From Nitzschia sp. DOCU1 (lineage: Eukaryota; Bacillariophyta; Bacillariophyceae; Bacillariales; Bacillariaceae): 64,000 nucleotides of DNA. Shown here one piece after another: positions 9,695 to 19,772 of the stretch (its first letter is position 1; each line of letters opens with the position of its first letter). The position numbers and the translations under genes were made by a program. Where the stretch lies: the NCBI GenBank assembly GCA_951394045.1, contig OX595998.1:992001-1056000 (forward strand), written 5' to 3'. A model generated the notes under the pieces. It was not told where the DNA came from and made no database searches. It worked only from the letters and a program-made list of their open reading frames with translations.

Positions 9695-11374
9695 ATGATG
9701 GTGAGCCATATGTCGCCCCGTCGTGAAGATAACCTGCCCACGGTGGTGTACACTTCACCCGTATCTTCGCCAAAGAGAAGTTCTAGTAACAGGCGTATCG
9801 TTGCGAAAGAGGCACCAACCACCATTCCATTTAAGTCTCCTCGATCAAAAGACGATGCTTCAACGGTTTCGACCTCCCCATCGTCAACGTCAGGGTCGGT
9901 TTCCGAAGGAAGGGGAGAAGAAGAACAAAGCCTTAGCTCTTCCAGTAGTCGAGCTCGCCAACGAACTTCCTTGAAAGTTTCATTGACCCGACAGCAGAGC
10001 TCGGCCAATGTCCGACCTTTGATTGAATCCTTTGAAGCGACATCCGCCGAAAACTCTGCCAGATCCAAGAGCACGAGACGAAGCAGTGCTCATATCAGCT
10101 CTAGAACGAGCAACGGTTCCATGCCTGTTGACCCCGAGTATCAAGCCCGGCGAAATAGACGGTTACAGGCCATTCGGTCGAGAAGAAATGACAACAAGAA
10201 TGTCGACGAAAAGGAAGAAGAACAAGAACAACCTGCCGAGGAACCTACAAATACCATCCATAATCCGATTGAAGAAGAAAGCAGCGTTGCCATGGAAGAG
10301 ACCCCCTCGGTGGAAGAGGACAAGAAAATTATTGGTGGTGCTTCACCCCTTCCCGCTGTTCAACATGAAGAGCCGACGGCAGCCCCGGTAACACCTCCAT
10401 CGGATGCGACTGTCAGTACTGAGGCCAGCGAATGTTCTAAACTTCAGGAGTTACGAGCCTGTAAGACCAAACGAGAAAGCCAACTTCGTAACCTGATGAA
10501 AGACTGTTCGGGCCACATGGCGGAAATGGTGACGCCTTCGTCGAATTCTTCTATAGCATCGTCAATGGAACAAAAATCCACTTCCAACCATTCGTCTCTG
10601 ACACAGGGCAGCGATCACTCTCAATCACGAAATCGGCAGGTAGCCTTGATCGAGCCTGTAGTTTACGATGATATGCGGGAAGAGCTGATGAGAGCCTATG
10701 AGATCATTGAGATTCAGAAGAAGCAATTGAAGCAGCAGAACGAGGTGCAATCGTCTTGCGCTTCCAAGGAATCCGACAACGATTTGGTGGCCGATTTGCA
10801 GCGTAAACTGTTAGAGCTTCAGCGCGAACGGGCCAGCAGTGAACTATCCTTACTGCATCGTATGTCAAATGAGAGCATGGAGTACAAGAAGACAATTGAA
10901 CACTGGAAGCGCGAGGCGAATCTGTGGAAGGATCGGTTCGACTCTTCCTGGGACGACCATGAAGCCATCATTGCTCGACTTAAGAACGAAAAGGAAAAGT
11001 GGCGACAGCGTGCTCGTGAAGCGGAACAAGACATGGCTAGTTTCAAAAAAGGCACTGCAGATACAATGCTGGAGATAGTGCGCGCCAAGGAACGAATCCA
11101 TATTCTCGAAGAAAAGCTGGAACGCCCCAGGGAAGGGGAACCACTCATGTTGAACCTAGGTGATTCTAGTCCTCAGGCATTGGCGTGTACAAGCGCTTCT
11201 ACACCTGTGCCATTCAAAGAGGAATCAAGTAGTCCTCCGGCCAGTGAAAGCCTTGGCAAGCAGAAGAACCAAGAAAGTCCTACTATCGTACCTGACGATC
11301 ATACGAGCCAGGGGAATACTCCTACAACCTTGAATCGCCCAAGATTTGGTCGATTCACCGGATGGGGTAAGTAG
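9695..11374 (+). CDS. Coiled-coil protein A (tandem paralogue of next gene)
   Basis: A single exon encodes 559 aa from ATG at 9695. The first half is low-complexity, rich in S, T, E and R, with an SP-rich basic start (SPRREDN, SPKRSSSNRR). A short module EYQARRNRRLQAIRSRR lies near residue 150. After about residue 325 there is a long coiled coil: MREELMRAYEIIEIQKKQLKQQ, then DLQRKLLELQRERASSELSLLHRM and KKTIEHWKREANLWKDRF. The tail is disordered. The protein is not in a family I recognise. It shares three ordered modules with the next gene on the same strand, so the two arose by tandem duplication. A structural or cytoskeletal role is only a guess from the coiled coil. Confidence 0.75.
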   Translation: MMVSHMSPRREDNLPTVVYTSPVSSPKRSSSNRRIVAKEAPTTIPFKSPRSKDDASTVSTSPSSTSGSVSEGRGEEEQSLSSSSSRARQRTSLKVSLTRQQSSANVRPLIESFEATSAENSARSKSTRRSSAHISSRTSNGSMPVDPEYQARRNRRLQAIRSRRNDNKNVDEKEEEQEQPAEEPTNTIHNPIEEESSVAMEETPSVEEDKKIIGGASPLPAVQHEEPTAAPVTPPSDATVSTEASECSKLQELRACKTKRESQLRNLMKDCSGHMAEMVTPSSNSSIASSMEQKSTSNHSSLTQGSDHSQSRNRQVALIEPVVYDDMREELMRAYEIIEIQKKQLKQQNEVQSSCASKESDNDLVADLQRKLLELQRERASSELSLLHRMSNESMEYKKTIEHWKREANLWKDRFDSSWDDHEAIIARLKNEKEKWRQRAREAEQDMASFKKGTADTMLEIVRAKERIHILEEKLERPREGEPLMLNLGDSSPQALACTSASTPVPFKEESSSPPASESLGKQKNQESPTIVPDDHTSQGNTPTTLNRPRFGRFTGWGK

Positions 11375-12001
11375 GGGCGTGGTGAATTAACTGGTTCTGG
11401 GGTTGGTACCATGTTGGAGAACGTAAAGTAGTAAAAATAGTTCCAAGGTTGATGTTGCACGCTCGTCGTCGTAATCGTTTGACTGTCGCGTTAGTCTGCA
11501 CTTCGCCCGTGCGTCCTCAAAGGCAGACCAAAAGGGAATTCTGTGTGAGGCTGTATCGACTGCACTACGTCTATTACTCCCAGCGGGTCATCATCGTCGA
11601 GGTATGGTAGAAGGCGATAGAAAAAGGTGGGCACATGTTTGATTGCAGGTACTTAAGGAGATTGATTCCGTTCATCCCGTCAGTTGATAGCCTTCTGCCA
11701 GTCATATCTAAGCCTTATGACAGAAATAGGTTATACAGCGTTGAATAACTCATTTCGAAATGTCCTTGATTTTTCGTCGTGTTGCTGGCCATTTTTGCAA
11801 ATCTCTGGCCTATTTGGATGGCGCCCTCATTTTACAAAATACGACCACCCCCCTACTACCAAAAGCAAAGAGACAGAAATCCAACCATCCAAGGATTGGA
11901 ACTGTGATCCCGAATTGAGAATCGCGATCATAATCCAGGAAAGCCAGGTTCTGACTCGAAAGTAGGAGTCCTTTTGCCTTCCATTGAACGTCGGACAAGG
12001 A
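11375..12001 (+). other. Intergenic region between tandem paralogues
   Basis: 627 bp without a supported gene. The frame upstream of the next gene opens from a TTG at 11984 and has no earlier ATG in phase. Confidence 0.5.
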
Positions 12002-13396
12002 ATGCCGAGTGAGATCAAGGTTTGTGCAACTCATGCGAAGGAGTCTGCTGGCGATGGCGAAAAAATATTGTCCTCGTCGTACTCGAGTACAAGTGAAACA
12101 TGTGACGATTCCGTCTCGTCCGACATCTCCGATGATGGCATGTCCTCCATCAGTTCTAACAGCCGAAAGGACAGGTTTCCCAGAACAGGCTCCAGCGTCG
12201 TGGAAGAATATTTGAGCCGGAGGAATCGGCGACTCGAAGAATTGAAGGCCCACCGTCTTCATCGTCTTGAGCAGCTTCAATGTAGTGTCTCGGCTCAAGT
12301 TGGTAGTAAGACCCTCATTTCGATCGACGACCACCCCTACTACTTGGCGCAACAAGAAAGAAAATTTCAAGCGCTCAAGTCAAGCAGTCAACACAAGAAA
12401 ACTACCCCAGATCATTCGACAAAAGCTGAAACGAAAAATCACACTACCGGAACACGGACTTTGTCTTCTTCGCATTCGCCGACAATTGAAGATGCCATGC
12501 GAGATGAACTTGTGGCGGCCTATCAACTGATCCACCGACAACGGCTTCGAATCCAGCAGCTTGAGAAAAGGCCCGGAGACGAGATGCTTCCCCTGGATAC
12601 GGACGAATCACTGAATAATGATTCGTTGATTCGCAAACTTCAAGCGCTGGTAGTTCAGTTAGAGCACGACAAAGCGCAGCTCCAGTTTCATTTCACCAAT
12701 CGAATAACTCATGATGCTATGCGATATGACGAACGTATCTCGTTCTTCAAGACTAAGGCAGCGTACTGGCAAACTCGTGGACAAAATACAGCTGAAGTTC
12801 ATGAGCGCGAAATGAAAGAGGCAAAGCTTCGAATTGCAGAATTGGAAAAGTCGCTGGCAGAGGCCAAAGTAAATGCTCTTGAGCGGTCGGCATCGAACGA
12901 CAAGGATGACCTTTTCGGGAATACTAATCTGCAATCGACTCGCAAAGAATCATCGGTGACTGTTCCTTTACCGTGCTTGTCCACGCAATCCGCTGGTTCA
13001 TACTGCAAAGAGCAAGAAACCAGAATGTCTCAAACTTCATCTAGTGTATCTGGAACGCAAACTCCAGGTCCAAGTATGCCGAGGTGCCCCTGGACCCAGA
13101 TAGACATGCCGACGGAAGATGACTACTCGTATTCTTCTACCGCCGTAGGTCCGGCATGTCCTTGGTCCCAAGCACCTGTCAGCGACCTGATGTCCAGCAA
13201 TCACGCTAAGACGTCTTCTCCTAAGACCAGCGCGTTCGCAAATTCACCCGGGAGAAATGACATGGAGGGCACTCAAGCAGACCTGTTGAAAAATGCAATG
13301 AAGAAAAAGATGGGGTCATTCTCTTTCTTCAACAATACTACCGGTAGTTTATTATGGGAAAAGGCGGGAAGTTTCCGTGGAGTCGCCAAGGACTGA
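12002..13396 (+). CDS. Coiled-coil protein B (tandem paralogue of previous gene)
   Basis: A single exon encodes 464 aa from ATG at 12002. It begins with a Ser-rich acidic region and then EYLSRRNRRLEELKAHRLHR, matching EYQARRNRRLQAIRSRR of the preceding protein. Its coiled coil opens MRDELVAAYQLIHRQRLRIQQL and continues DSLIRKLQALVVQLEHDKAQL, the same module order as in the neighbour. The rest has diverged, including loss of the basic SP-rich start. The C-terminal third is Ser/Pro-rich with two CPWxQ motifs (RCPWTQIDMP and ACPWSQAPVS). Function is unknown. Same strand and a 627-bp gap support an old tandem duplication. Confidence 0.75.
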   Translation: MPSEIKVCATHAKESAGDGEKILSSSYSSTSETCDDSVSSDISDDGMSSISSNSRKDRFPRTGSSVVEEYLSRRNRRLEELKAHRLHRLEQLQCSVSAQVGSKTLISIDDHPYYLAQQERKFQALKSSSQHKKTTPDHSTKAETKNHTTGTRTLSSSHSPTIEDAMRDELVAAYQLIHRQRLRIQQLEKRPGDEMLPLDTDESLNNDSLIRKLQALVVQLEHDKAQLQFHFTNRITHDAMRYDERISFFKTKAAYWQTRGQNTAEVHEREMKEAKLRIAELEKSLAEAKVNALERSASNDKDDLFGNTNLQSTRKESSVTVPLPCLSTQSAGSYCKEQETRMSQTSSSVSGTQTPGPSMPRCPWTQIDMPTEDDYSYSSTAVGPACPWSQAPVSDLMSSNHAKTSSPKTSAFANSPGRNDMEGTQADLLKNAMKKKMGSFSFFNNTTGSLLWEKAGSFRGVAKD

Positions 13397-14080
13397 AACG
13401 AAATCACGCACCGCCAGTTGGGCGATATCATCCTTGACATTACCAGCATTTGAGGGTGGACGCGAAATCTTGAACAATTCAACCGAAAATTCAGATCATT
13501 ATCATCGCCTCGGCTCACGAATTCCTGGGAAAGGTTTCATGAAAGGCAAGCAACGTGCCATGTCGTGCATCTGAAAGATGGAGTGTACGCCTTGCGGGAA
13601 AAATAACAGAGAGGGACGAGGCCCCTTCGGTGAGCTCGAGAATTTCTTCTTTTGCGTAGTAAAGTTCGCGTAGCTTGTCAGTTATTGAAAGTATGTGGAG
13701 AATCCAGTCCGCGCATCAACCGACACGATCGTGCCTTCCAATTTGCTGTAAATTTCCGGTGATAACTCAGCACCTCGGAATTAGAACGTCTAGAACGATA
13801 TGAAATATGCAAGCAAATGGACGTCGTTTAATATTTTTGTTGAACTTGGAAGCTTTGAAAATGAAGGCCGTCAGAGGAGCGAGAGGGGTAGTGAATGGGG
13901 CGTTTTTGTTGTTTGGGGTATGCTCCGGATATGCATGAAAATGGGGAAGACTGCGGGATCGTCCTGAAACCCCAGTTTTGGGTCGAAACAGTGGCAGATG
14001 ATCAGCTCTTTTGTATAACGCAGTACAGTGCATTGTTGCCCCATCGTCGCCTGCACCTGCATGATGACGACAGTCGTTCC
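13397..14080. other. Intergenic region, no gene seen
   Basis: 684 bp between the end of the coiled-coil gene and the end of a convergent small gene. Short frames on both strands show nothing recognisable. Confidence 0.5.
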
Positions 14081-14353
14081 CTATTCTTCTCCGTGGCTAC
14101 CTTCCAAAGCCGCTTGGTCACGGACGGATGCATCAAGGCGGTCACGAACCTTTACCACTGCCTCCTTGATCTTTTTCTTGGAAGCTTTACTTGGAGCATC
14201 GACCAATCGTTGGAGTTCTTCACGGGCGATTTCATTCCTAAAGACAATACGTCTAATAGAGTACTCTTGAACGGTGTGGGATAGAGCAAGTTCTTTGAAG
14301 CCACAGTCGCCAAGGCGGCTCTTGATCTCGTCGAGGACGTTTTGGACGCTCAT
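14081..14353 (-). CDS. Small charged hypothetical protein
   Basis: 90 aa from ATG at 14353. It is helical and charged, with LDEIKSRLGDCGFKELALSHTVQEYSIRRIVFRNEIAREELQRLVD followed by a lysine-rich SKASKKKIKEAVVKVRDRL. The frame stays open for about 70 bp upstream of this ATG and encodes a basic stretch (RRKKEELRLKKVQESVTKRR) with no further ATG. This may therefore be the last exon of a longer gene whose 5' exon I could not place. No family recognised. Confidence 0.4.
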   Translation of the reverse strand: MSVQNVLDEIKSRLGDCGFKELALSHTVQEYSIRRIVFRNEIAREELQRLVDAPSKASKKKIKEAVVKVRDRLDASVRDQAALEGSHGEE

Positions 14354-14497
14354 GCGTCTCTTGGTGACGCTTTCCTGAACCTTCTTGAGCCTTAGTTCTT
14401 CTTTCTTTCGGCGAAAAGTGTTGTAATCTTTTTATAAACCACGAACGAGAAGCTGTATCAAAGGTGGTCGTGGCGGATGCACAAGAATGGCAAATTG

Positions 14498-15126
14498 CTA
14501 TCCCATCAACATAGGGAAGTATAAACTTTTCATGTTGCTTTTCGGCCGTGTTATCTTCAGAGTTGAAATTAACGCAGTGCCCGTGCCGCTCGCATCGAAT
14601 GGAACAAGCGACACGGAGGAGGCGGACAGGGCATGGAACATGGATCGTGTCATCTCGTAAATAAGTAGCAAGGTATTCAAGTCTGGCTCTGCGGTCGTGA
14701 TGTTGACATGTGTAAGAGCGAGTGTCAAGAGGGTAAACGGGAGTGACAAATCATCACGACTTTTGGAATGCTTACCGAGCCTTTTCGCCTTGAAAATAGG
14801 CAAATCCGACCACGATTTGCGGTTTCGTCATGAATTTGTAAAGATAATTGCTGCACATTGCAAGGCTTAGAAAATCTTTTGCTGAGTCCAAGAAGCCAAA
14901 GATATTCGGTAGAACGTCGTCGGGAACGCGAATTCTCGACAGGGCGAAGAATCTGAGAGCGAAGAAGCGGCACTAGCTCAAGCGATGGTGCGTCCTCTTC
15001 CATTGCAGTGATTTCAATTTCATTCACAATTGGAAAGAATGAAGCCACTGCTTGTGCTGGAAGCGATGGATCGAGGCGACGCCTCTTGGGTTCTCGCCTT
15101 GCTATCATGAATCGCGTTAAAATCAT
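14498..15126 (-). CDS. Hypothetical two-exon protein
   Basis: Tentative model with exons 15126-14776 and 14686-14498. The 89-bp intron starts GTAAGC and ends AGAG; the join keeps phase and gives 179 aa. The N-terminal half is basic (ARREPKRRRLDPS) with a short hydrophobic patch. The second exon reads LNTLLLIYEMTRSMFHALSASSVSLVPF. No domain recognised. The splice is supported by reading frame only, and an unspliced 133-aa reading of the first exon is the alternative. Confidence 0.35.
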
Positions 15127-15597
15127 TGTGAAAATGTTTATTTCGTGATTATTATGGCCAATGGGAATGTCCCCTCGAGAAGAGTTACCAAAGAACTGCT
15201 TCTGAGGGACACCCGCGGGAATAGATTCATTATTAGGGAATGAGGCCGTTGTCCATGCGGCGGCTGTATCTGTGCCGTCGACACAAGATCTCTGGAATGG
15301 GAGGCTGTCGGTGGGTCTCGGATATCCATTTTTGATGTTTCCAAAGGAGAATACGGCTCGGCCGGCACGCGTGAGAGGATACTTTTTTGCTCGCCCGCCC
15401 CGCGCATGGAACGGTTGTCGACTACTTTGACCAGAAAATTCCCTCCACTAAACCAAAAACACGACGATGACCGACGAGAGCACGTTTGCCATTCTGGGAG
15501 CGATTGCAACCCTCGACAAATCGAAGTGTTTCACTGATTGCTACAGGTCTACTACTCTCTACAACGCGATGGTGGTGCGATAATACCGGTAACAGCG
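15127..15597. other. Divergent intergenic region
   Basis: 471 bp between two weakly supported small genes. An ATG at 15467 opens a short plus-strand frame (MTDESTFAILGAIATLDKSKC), which might be a first exon. I could not find a splice joining it in phase to the next frame. Confidence 0.4.
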
Positions 15598-16014
15598 ATG
15601 GAGCCTGAAGAAAGTATAGGAGCAGGCGGCAAGCGAGGGCAGGTGAAGGAACAAGACGTGACGAAACGCCAACGTGGCAACGACTCGTTGCAAACCAAGC
15701 AAGTGCTGGAGGAGGAAATCATCAACCCCTCTCGGTGGATACTGCGTCGGGAGATAGGTTCGATTGACAATGGTTCGGGAAAAGGAGGTAGTAGTACCAT
15801 GATTTTGATGGAACGTCTTGGAGATACCTCCAATATGGTCGAGTCTCTGACTCATCAACTGGATTCCTGGAGTCTCATTTCCAGTAGGCAGGGCGCCCCG
15901 AAAAGCAAGAATTCCAGAGTTCAAAAAAATAGAGTCAAAGAATCGAAACGAGCCGTCACGAAAGCTCTACTATGGCGCGACGTCTCCAGCGAGGCCAACC
16001 TCGAGGAAATTTGA
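15598..16014 (+). CDS. Small hydrophilic hypothetical protein
   Basis: 138 aa from ATG at 15598; the frame continues upstream only to a TTG. It is polar, with basic patches near both ends (VTKRQRG; SRVQKNRVKESKRAVTKALLWRD) and a central NPSRWILRREIGSID. There is no signal peptide, membrane segment or known domain. Composition is gene-like but support is limited to the open frame. Confidence 0.35.
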   Translation: MEPEESIGAGGKRGQVKEQDVTKRQRGNDSLQTKQVLEEEIINPSRWILRREIGSIDNGSGKGGSSTMILMERLGDTSNMVESLTHQLDSWSLISSRQGAPKSKNSRVQKNRVKESKRAVTKALLWRDVSSEANLEEI

Positions 16015-16358
16015 CCCCGTGGAGGAGATCATGAGCATTGCGACTTCAAGGACACAGTCAGGTATCCAACACTCGAATGGAATCCCTACTTCTAAAGCGC
16101 CACTTCAACATGTTTCGACATTATTCTTGTCCAAAGCAAGTCGGTACGAAGGAAGTGGCCCGTTGCTATGCTCACTGCGGGAGAGTAACAATCGCAATGA
16201 CATCCATCTAGCACTGAAAAAATCAAAGGCAACAGTACAAAAGAAAATAGTTTGGTCGGATAACCTACAATATGAATTAATTCAATACATTGGAATCTAC
16301 ATTATTATGGAACTTCTGAATATTAGTTGTCATTGTCCCCTTTTTCAACGCTCATACA
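16015..16358. other. 3' intergenic region, no gene seen
   Basis: 344 bp, AT-rich towards the end, between convergent genes. It probably contains both 3' UTRs. Confidence 0.5.
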
Positions 16359-17435
16359 TTAGTTGGCCTTGGACGAATCATCACACACCGCATCCGGTGG
16401 AAAACTCTCGACTCCCCCCGTCAAAGCAAATCGTCCCTTTTCTGCCGGAAAGACCATGTCCTCACGCGGCCAAGGCCATCCTCCAAATTGTGTGCTTTGA
16501 TAATCGGAAAAGGCTTGCATAATTTCCTGTCGCGTATTCATGACAAAGGGCCCATATTGTGCCACTGGTTCTTCAATCGGTTTGCCTTGCATCCACAGGA
16601 ATTCGCCCGCTTCTGTAGCATCAATGGGCAATTCCAAGACGGCTTCTTCGGTCGGGTCCATTTCGAGGGACTGCTTGGATTGGATGGTCTTCCCATCCAC
16701 CATCATACCGGCCGGGCCTTCAATGTAGAACAAGGATCGGTTGACAGTTGGTTCGTGAGCCTTGGGCAAGGTAAATTTGGCACCAGGTTGGAGCGTCAAA
16801 TGGACCAAAGCGACATCATTGGAATCATCACTGGCCCACGAGTCGGGTGGAGGTGAATTGTTCTTTTCTACTCCCAAATAACGACCGACCCAGATGGTGG
16901 CTTTCGAAAGGCTGTCTTCCGATTTCCACTTGGGAACATCAGCGGCCCAAAACATGGCAAAACTCGGAGGTACCATTTTGGATCTGGCAGGGAGATTGAT
17001 CCAGATTTGAAAGAAGCGAGTGTTGTTTGGACCCTCTGTGTTGATCAGTGGAAACATTTCGGAGTGGACCACGCCTCGACCAGCAGTCATCCATTGCAAG
17101 TCACCTTGCCCATAACGACCTCCATTTCCTTCGCTATCGGCGTGGTCAATCAACCCTTCGATAGTGGCGGTAATGGTCTCAAAGCCACGGTGGGGGTGTT
17201 GAGGAAAGCCAGGTATCTTGTTTCCATGATACATACGGTATGGCTGGTTGGGATTGAAATCACTGCCGTTTCCACGGTGAGGCGCTTCCATCTTGCCATT
17301 ACCCTGCGGGTATTCGTCTTTGTGATAGACGCAAAACAAGTAGGGATCTCCGGTCGGGTAGGGACCCGCCGTGGGCAAGGGTTTGGCACTTAAAAGGGCG
17401 CTACCGACAGCTCGAGTCATTTTGCCAAGTTGCAT
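16359..17435 (-). CDS. Pirin family protein (bicupin)
   Basis: A single exon encodes 358 aa from ATG at 17435. The N-terminal cupin has the pirin metal-site text GFPQHPHRGFETIT (two His) followed about 40 residues later by MTAGRGVVHSEMF (third His and Glu). The C-terminal cupin has GAKFTLPKAHE and a terminal region ending MNTRQEIMQAFSDYQSTQFGGWPW, typical of pirins. Pirins bind iron; members act as nuclear redox cofactors or quercetin 2,3-dioxygenases, and which applies here cannot be told. No convincing targeting peptide is visible. It is transcribed divergently from the dehydrogenase gene, with 500 bp between the starts. Confidence 0.9.
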   Translation of the reverse strand: MQLGKMTRAVGSALLSAKPLPTAGPYPTGDPYLFCVYHKDEYPQGNGKMEAPHRGNGSDFNPNQPYRMYHGNKIPGFPQHPHRGFETITATIEGLIDHADSEGNGGRYGQGDLQWMTAGRGVVHSEMFPLINTEGPNNTRFFQIWINLPARSKMVPPSFAMFWAADVPKWKSEDSLSKATIWVGRYLGVEKNNSPPPDSWASDDSNDVALVHLTLQPGAKFTLPKAHEPTVNRSLFYIEGPAGMMVDGKTIQSKQSLEMDPTEEAVLELPIDATEAGEFLWMQGKPIEEPVAQYGPFVMNTRQEIMQAFSDYQSTQFGGWPWPREDMVFPAEKGRFALTGGVESFPPDAVCDDSSKAN

Positions 17436-17935
17436 CAATAGAGTAGTTGTAGTTGTAGTTGTTTCGGTGTGTTGTAGCTGTTGTTCTTCTGCAGTTCTCG
17501 CAAGTGATGCAGGTTTTGCGGATCAGAAATTTATGAGAGAAGGTTTGAGACGGCGATGACCGCCATCGTCAGATCCTTTTGCTTTTTCGAGACGGTCGTC
17601 ATCGAACAATTTCGAAGAAACTCGTGATCGATTTAGTCAAATCGCGCCAAAATGACGTCATATATCGATCCGCGGTTTTCAAAGCCGTTCCAGATTCACA
17701 GAAAAAATTTGGAAGACGATTTGGCATCGAATCGTTCTTCCAAAAGAACGTTTTAAAGAAGTTTATTTCAAAATTTGTGAGACAGTGGCTGGACGGACAG
17801 ACGTTGGAAGCAAGAAACCCTCCGTCCAAGAAAATATCAAGGCCACGCGAGGTAGCATGTGCATCTACCATGACAGGACATGACTATTGAAGGGAAGCAG
17901 AAGAGAAAGTTCCTTTACCTTTACTGTTAACTGTT
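17436..17935. promoter_or_regulatory. Divergent promoter region, pirin / dehydrogenase
   Basis: 500 bp between two start codons facing away from each other. It contains a GTAGTT run (about 17443-17461), and no recognised motif beyond that. Small frames here are not supported as genes. Confidence 0.45.
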
Positions 17936-19279
17936 ATGCCGATGTTGCTAAAGCGAGAATTTGTATCGCTGACCTGGATCACCGCCACTGCTACTGCTTT
18001 TCGCTGTCCGAAGCAACTTTCTCGTTCGGCTCCCCTATTCGACGCATCCGTTTCCCTCCAATTTTCGTCCGCCTCGTCTGGACTTGTGAAACGAGCCATG
18101 GCGACTTCATCGGCGCAGTACTGGAACCGCGAAGACACCAAACCTTCTACCTTTGACGGTCCCATTGTCCAACACGCCAAGATTCTGTCTCTGTCCAACC
18201 CGGACGATCCAAACAATGCTCCACTACACAAGGGCACTTTGCCAAAAGGTGCCGAGCTCTTGGCGATTGGCACATCGCTGGATCAATTTGATGTGGAAAT
18301 GTTAAAAGCCGCCGAACCCAATGTGCTCTTTGTGAGTCATACCAAAGCTAGAGAACCCTTGGCGGCCTTGTTAAACACCTTTCCATCGTTAAAGTGGGTG
18401 CACACTCGGTCGGCTGGCATTGACTTTTGCACCTCGGATACCTTGTCGGAATTTTCAAAGTCGGGCAAAATTCATGTCACCAACGCTAAGGGATGTTTTA
18501 GTTCAACCTTGGCGGAATACTCCATGATGGCATGTAGTTACTTTGCCAAGGATTTGCCGCGCTTGCTAAAGCAAAAGAACGCGGCGAATTGGCAACAATA
18601 TCCCATTTTGGAATTGCGGGGAGCCACCTTGGGAGTAGTCGGGTTTGGAGATATTGGTAGAGCTGCAGCCAAATTGGCCAAGGCGTATGGAATGAAGGTT
18701 GTGGCCTTGCGACGGAACCCAGAAAAAGCCAAGGACGATCCCCTCGTTGATACAGTCTACGGCAGCGACCCAGCATCGCTCAATCGACTCTTTCAAGAAT
18801 CTGATTATATTTTATGTGCGGCTCCCTTGACTCCAGAAACGGAAAAGATGATTGGAAAAGAACAATTTGATAATGCCAAAAAGGGGGCCGTGTTTATCAA
18901 TGTTGGTCGGGGACCCATTGTGGATGAACCGGCTCTCATTGAAGCCTTGCAAGACGGACGACTGAAAGGTGCCGGATTGGACGTGACGGCCATTGAGCCA
19001 TTACCCAAAGAGAGCCCCTTGTGGAAACTTGACAACGTACTGTTGAGTCCACACAACATGGACATGACAGAAACCTTTGTAAGTTGACGAATGTGTGGGC
19101 GAGGATTCTTGGTACTTTGACAACAGCGCCTGATTTATTGGATCTAACTTTTGTCTATCTGCTTTCTCCAACAATATTAGATGAAAGAGTCCACCGAGTT
19201 CTTTGTCAATGTTAATCTACCACGGTATCTATACGGGCAAGAGTTGTTGAATCCTGTCGATCCGTCGGCGGGATATTGA
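17936..19279 (+). CDS. D-isomer-specific 2-hydroxyacid dehydrogenase
   Basis: Exons 17936-19078 and 19181-19279 flank a 102-bp intron and give 413 aa. The second exon supplies the conserved C-terminus (MKESTEFFVNVNLPRYL...NPVDPSAGY). The NAD-binding fold shows GVVGFGDIGRAAAKLAKAYG. Catalytic residues sit in VNVGRGPIVDE (Arg), AIEPLP (Glu) and LLSPHN (His). Family enzymes reduce 2-oxoacids to D-2-hydroxyacids, or the reverse, with NAD(P)H. The first 55 residues are basic and Ser/Ala-rich with a short hydrophobic stretch, fitting an organellar presequence. An internal ATG (MATSS, near residue 55) could start a cytosolic form. Confidence 0.9.
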
Positions 19280-19772
19280 TCAAGGACATGGGCCATAGAA
19301 CCACAAAATGATATTCTATCGTTCCGGTGCGCGGCCAGATCGTTCCTTTGATTGTCAAGGTAGCCGCTAACTGGATAGCGCTTACTCTTCGCTGCTTTAG
19401 CACTACTTTTCGCTGCTTTAATAGTAGTTCAAAGCTAGTTTCACAGTCGGGTGAGGCCCCGCCATGGAATCGGCAGACTAAACGTTTGCACTTTTTTCGC
19501 TTTAGTAGGGCAATCCCCCGCTCGCTACATGACTAATTGCATATCTATGACAGTGAGTGTGTACGTGTCCTTATTATCGTCCTGTTACGGGTCACCATTG
19601 TGCCCAATCTCCATGTATCAACGCCCCTCCCACGATTTTGAGGGGCTGTCAAAGAAAGAATGGCCCGAAACTTGCCTGAACGCCAAGCAACCAGCCACCA
19701 ATGTCATGATTTGGTCCATTTTACTTTTCAGGTCGACAGACAGCTATTGGATCCATGATTAGCAAAAATAAT
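19280..19772. other. Convergent intergenic region, no gene seen
   Basis: 493 bp between the stops of the dehydrogenase and eRF1 genes. No supported gene or repeat. Confidence 0.5.

Noticed and set aside
16019..16522. 167-aa plus-strand frame
   Set aside because: Runs antisense into the pirin gene and shows no recognisable content.
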